DNA of 64,000 bases, from contig NC_049981.1 of the NCBI RefSeq assembly GCF_000003815.2, forward strand, positions 14,172,217 through 14,236,216, written 5' to 3'. The notes under the pieces were generated by a model that searched no databases, was not told the origin of the DNA, and saw nothing but the letters and a program-made list of their open reading frames with translations. The stretch comes from Branchiostoma floridae (lineage: Eukaryota; Chordata; Leptocardii; Amphioxiformes; Branchiostomatidae). The position numbers and the translations under genes were made by a program. Positions 59,489 to 64,000 of this stretch are shown here, piece by piece (position 1 is the stretch's first letter; every line of letters starts with the position of its first letter).

Positions 59489-59930
59489 TATGTGTCAGGC
59501 CCTACTACGTGATCTGGACTATTTCTGGATTTGAAAAAAAAAAGTCCTATTAAGACACACCGTTATTTGTAGATTTAATCAAGTAATCGGGTAAATTTAA
59601 CAGTACTTAGGGTTCAATGACCTGAATAATGACAACATTATGACTCATCATATCATGCCACATCACACCAATTTCTATCATGTATATAAATATAGAATTC
59701 AACACAGTGTATTCAGCATCACCCAAGGTATCAGCCCTCCCACAGGTGATGCGGAACACACCATGTTGTACGAATGTATTCTATTTGAATTGTATCTACC
59801 CAAGAAAACATACCTTTCAATGCAAAATGTGCCAGAAATTGGGAAACTTTGTTCCTCAAACAAGAAAAGGTAACAACAGCAATCCCAATGTCCAAATCCG
59901 GTATTCAAATTCAAACAGCATACTCCGCAC

Positions 59931-60277
59931 CAGGGCTCTAGCCAGCGTCCGTTTTTCCGTCAATTGACGGAAATTTGCTGCGTGTGACGAAAATTTGTTT
60001 AAACCAATCCGTCAACCTTGACAGACAAAAATTCTTGGTGGAAGCTACAAGCTGCTTGGGGACGCTGTCCACGGTCGTAAAAGCCACACACTGTTTGTTT
60101 TGCTATTGTTATGATTGTTGACAATGTGTGTCAGCGCCCTTTCGCATATGATAATCTCATTAAAATAAAAACCTGTTTTTCAAGGTCTCCGCTCCGTCTT
60201 TTTAACTTGATTTTCGCGGTTTTCGCGACAATGGGAATTGGTTGACGGAAAAAAATTTCGAGCTGGCTAGAGCCCTG
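59931..60277. mobile_element. 347-base hAT-type miniature element, 8-bp target duplication (CTCCGCAC)
   Basis: The ends CAGGGCTCTAGCCAGC and inverse GCTGGCTAGAGCCCTG match over 16 bases. CTCCGCAC lies directly outside both ends (59923-59930 and 60278-60285). CAGGG termini plus an 8-bp duplication are the signature of hAT. TTGACGGA occurs inside near both ends. No transposase is present. Confidence 0.92.
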
Positions 60278-61636
60278 CTCCGCACATTCAAAGTGTGTCT
60301 GAAATATTCTACAGAAGCATGTGTGATAACAGTAGAACACCATGTGATAAACTCTCAAATGCTACAAATTCCTGACACTGTGATTTTGCATTTCCAATGT
60401 ACACCACACTGTACAAAGCAAAAACCTCCATTCAGTTCCACTAATACAGCAAAATCCAATCCTCACTCAGTATGTGACAGGCTTGACCCAACCCATCACT
60501 GTGTTCTATCGCATGATGCTTTACAGGTCAAAGGGTGCTTCATCATTATACTGTCAGACACCAAAATAAATACCCCTTAACAGAGCATGTCTTACCACTA
60601 TTCAGCCCTTAGGAAATTCTCTAAAATATGTAGACAAATAAAATACCTTCCTCATTCTACAACACATAGCAATTTCAGTTTGAATCAAATTTTGACATTC
60701 ACTGAACTTTGTAAATATGACACTTCACTGATCTTTGCTGACTTCAGCTTTACCTAATTTGCAGACACATTGCATGGGTGAGTCCACAGCAGAGATAGGG
60801 GGTTAAATTAAAATTTTATTCCTGCTATTCCACCAATGAATTGAAATGAACAATCTGCATACATCCTTTTATACTAATTACAGTACATGTTCATGCACAT
60901 GTCTAAACAAAACTTCATTTTGGTTATTTTAATAAAGATGGCAGGAACTTCTTAAATGGAATAGTCCATGATAATAATAATGAAATACCAGTCCCTAGAA
61001 TCCAGGACATTCATGCAATGTTTTATGTAAATAAGGGTGTGTCAACATCCTGTAGGTCACCTTCTCCTATCATGACCTTTGGCCCTGGGTGTGGCTTTTT
61101 GTCATGCTTAGTTTGAAATGTAAATATGTACATCATAAGGAAAAAATATTTTCTTTCCATAAAAACAACTTTGTTTCAGTCTCAACTTCAAATCTCCAGT
61201 TATTTCAAGAGCATCCAAAATGAAGTCATTTCCCAGAGGTTACATATCAATCAACACTTTTTTTGTTGAATTTCACTTTGCAAAAACATAAGAGGTACAA
61301 ATACACATTTCTTTTTAAAATCTGGCTAAGGCTACAACATCAGCATTCTTGCTAGCATAGTCTGAGTATGGGAGCCCCTATGCTGTGATTTGGACACCCC
61401 TATCAAATTGAAGGCTCTTGGTCACTCTTTGATTCTAGCAAGGGGAATTCTACCATGCATTACTCACAATCACACCACACACGTGCACTTCTAACTATGA
61501 TCCAGCTTATTCAAGGTGTTTACAACATGGAATTGTTAAGTTCATCCAATGTCATAACATGTAATTAATTGACCTACTAGTACTTGTACCTCTGTGTCAT
61601 CAAGGAGACAATCATACAACTTATCTAATTACCAAA

Positions 61637-61973
61637 CAGGGCTCAAAATACTTTTTCTGCATACCTGCACTGGTGCAGGTAACATTGAAAATTACCTGCA
61701 CCAGACAAATTTTACCACCACTTTGAATTTAGGAAGTATGAATTCATACTAAAATTGTTCAGGAACCATTGCTATCATTTCTTTTATACTTTATAGGTGG
61801 TAACAGTCAATGCAGCTAATAACAATCCGCATACACCTACATCATAGGACATTTACGTAGAAAACCCAGTACATGGACCAGTGCAGGTTAGGTGCAGGAG
61901 ACACCAGAATTACCTACACAGCTCCAATTTTACATGCACTAACCTGCATATGCAGGTGGTATTTCGAGCCCTG
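61637..61973. mobile_element. 337-base miniature transposon, 5-bp target duplication (CCAAA)
   Basis: The ends are CAGGGCTCAAAAT and ATTTCGAGCCCTG, flanked by CCAAA at 61632-61636 and 61974-61978. Internal words CCTGCAC and GTGCAGGT recur near both ends. The terminal sequence is nearly that of the 52188 element but the interior differs. Confidence 0.85.
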
Positions 61974-63357
61974 CCAAACCAATCTCTCTCTCTGGTAAGC
62001 TAAATTTCATTACACTCTCCCGCGTCCGTGTGACCTCCGTGAGTCCACAACATTTATCTATATTATAACAGAGTGAGAAGGAGAAAGTCACAGCGTCCCC
62101 GCACACATCCCAAACCAATAACGAGATAATGATAATTTGAATCAGAGCTCATTAAAATGTCATGCATGTACAATTCCATTTGTAAACTTGTTTTAAAACA
62201 TTACGAATTTCAACCTCTATTCAACCTCTGAGATCCCACTGCGAATACACATTTCCAATTAGGAGTGGGTACCAGTACGGTGTACCAGTACAAAACCATT
62301 TCTTTTGTTGGATCAGCCCAGAAAAACCGGACCAGAAAAAATCAGTGAACCGGATCTTGGACCGAATTGGAAAATGAACAGATTATATTGGCAGGCGTTC
62401 ATGCATTTTGAGGCTTACTGGGCCAATAAAATAACAAGAGGGAAGTAAAGGAGAGTTGATCGTCAGCCCTTTAGCTTTAACTTTAAAGTTTAAGCCTAAA
62501 ATGTGTCATAAAACCTCTTTTCGCCTTCTAGTTCTACTGGGGAAAAAAACACAATAGTAAAAGAATTCACTGTGCATGTAGTACCCAGGAAATGGTAAGG
62601 ATGTGATACTTTTTCCATGGATACAAGGATAAAGATCTAAATTGAAACAAAATATCTACTACTCAGCCTTTTGTGAGGCCAGAAAAATAGCCTGTACAGC
62701 AGCCAGCTTAGGCTACAATAGTCACTCCCTTTTCCATCATATCACATTGAACCTAACAAGGAAAACACCCAGGCTATGGATGACATCACAGCCTCACATG
62801 ACATGTACTAATAATACTACAACAACATTGCATGCAATGCCTGTGTGATAAATAATTCACCATGCAAAATCTCCAGTAAGCAAAGCAAAATCTCAGATCA
62901 CAGTAAAATCCAGAATTTAATGGTGTTTTACCATTGCATGGTAATTCAAAATAATACCAAGTAATTAACTCAATTTCACATATTATGTTTACCTTCACAG
63001 AAGGGAAATTTATTGTGTTGTTTATGATTTAATTTTTTGGGGGGAGGTCACTGTTTGTCCATGCTCTCTTTGCTATATACTCATGCCAATATGACACTTC
63101 CTTCCTTTTGAGACATAATTTCTTTTATGAACAAGAAATGATGTCAGTCAAATTACTGCAGACCTGTAATTGATAGATATATCTTAAACATGTTTTCAAT
63201 CATATATCTCTACCTTGGTCAGTATCATGTCATGGTTTGCTTCAAAATAATGCAGCCAATATTTTTCTGAATTTATAAGAAAAGAAAAAATGTAACAAGT
63301 AACATCATACTTAATATAAACAAGGTGCAGTATCACAACATTGAATGCTGTATCACT

Positions 63358-63692
63358 CAAGGTTGGGCAAGTTTTCTAAAATTCACTTGTCCTATTGGGC
63401 AAGTTAACACAGAAAATTTACTTGCCCGAACCAACATTTCACTCGTCCGAAATTAAAATAAAATTTTCAATTCTAGCAATGGAATTCTTTATAAGTAGCA
63501 GTTTTTCATGTATCATTGGTTCCATTTTTCTGTTTACAGTTGAGTAATGCTTGATGCCATGACAGTGAAAAGTATCAAGTGTATCAAAATCTCTGACTCA
63601 CTCATGGAAAAATCTTACTTGCCCGATCGGACAAGTAGGGTAGGACATGCACTTGCCCGGGACAATCGGGCTAGTGAACTTGTCCAACCCTG
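63358..63692. mobile_element. 335-base miniature transposon, 5-bp target duplication (TCACT)
   Basis: The ends are CAAGGTTGGGCAAGTT and inverse AACTTGTCCAACCCTG, flanked by TCACT at 63353-63357 and 63693-63697. The words ACTTGCCCG and GGGCAAGT recur near both ends. Size, layout and duplication length match the elements at 52188 and 61637, although the internal words differ. Confidence 0.85.
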
Positions 63693-64000
63693 TCACTATT
63701 AACCTCCTGGACTCCGGTAGTATCACATTTGTATTTTTCTGGAGAACTGAAACTGACAAACCGGGGACTGCTGGAAAATTGTTTTTTAGCATTTCAATTA
63801 AAAATTACATATCACTAAAAATACAAGGCATCTTTAATATTGACAATGGAAAAAGAACAATATATTCATAATAAAAAGATATTTTCAAATGCTGTCTTTC
63901 TCAATGTAATATTTTAGTTTGAGGTTTATGGCTAAATAGGAAATATTTTCATTATGTGATCATCAATGTAAAAATTATCCATTTTTTAGTTCACATCCAT

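Larger units (their letters stand above)
57236..64000. other. Intronic or intergenic region rich in miniature transposons
   Basis: No coding exon is recognisable. If the PIP5K start lies beyond the window, this is its first intron. It contains a minisatellite (58394-58541) and four bounded elements (59280, 59931, 61637, 63358). Confidence 0.5.

Overview
This window is animal genomic DNA and most probably comes from a cephalochordate (amphioxus, Branchiostoma type). The reasons are many short GT-AG exons in AT-rich introns, a Roc-COR/death-domain protein of the sort expanded in amphioxus, a chordate-like type I PIP kinase, and a dense load of small inverted-repeat transposons and tRNA-derived SINEs. 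The organism call is an inference. Coordinates 1-539 and 4175-4490 are assembly gaps.

Layout. 540-13000 is repeat-rich and holds no gene I can support. It contains a 5'-truncated LINE (3523-5530, minus), a CR1-like reverse transcriptase relic near 6.9 kb, a SINE, a TIR element (10927-11454) and a foldback element (12202-12674). At 13.0-16.0 kb two secreted-protein genes lie head to head. On the minus strand there is one signal-peptide exon with CCAAT and TATA boxes. On the plus strand there is a complete five-exon gene for a 120-residue cysteine-rich protein made of two repeats.

16508-26799 (minus) is a complete 15-exon gene that I could assemble with every splice phase consistent. It encodes about 1129 residues: four ankyrin repeats, a Roc GTPase, a COR domain and two tandem death domains. 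This resembles the regulatory half of DAPK1 without the kinase. A second copy of the LINE sits inside one of its ankyrin introns. The gene converges on the cysteine-rich gene, and their poly(A) signals are about 32 bases apart.

26.8-35 kb is mostly noncoding, with a foldback element (24625-25269, just upstream in an ankyrin intron), a 161-bp palindromic element, and two doubtful exons. 34961-57235 (minus) is a type I phosphatidylinositol 4-phosphate 5-kinase gene with 18 phase-consistent exons. Its first coding exon was not found and probably lies beyond 57.2 kb or outside the window. 57-64 kb is intronic or intergenic and carries a run of well-bounded miniature transposons. Three of these share CAGGG/CAAGG termini and 5-bp target duplications, and a fourth has an 8-bp duplication typical of hAT.

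Functionally, the ROCO gene points to death-fold signalling, the PIP5K gene to PI(4,5)P2 synthesis at membranes, and the small secreted proteins to extracellular roles. I see no operon-like relation between them.
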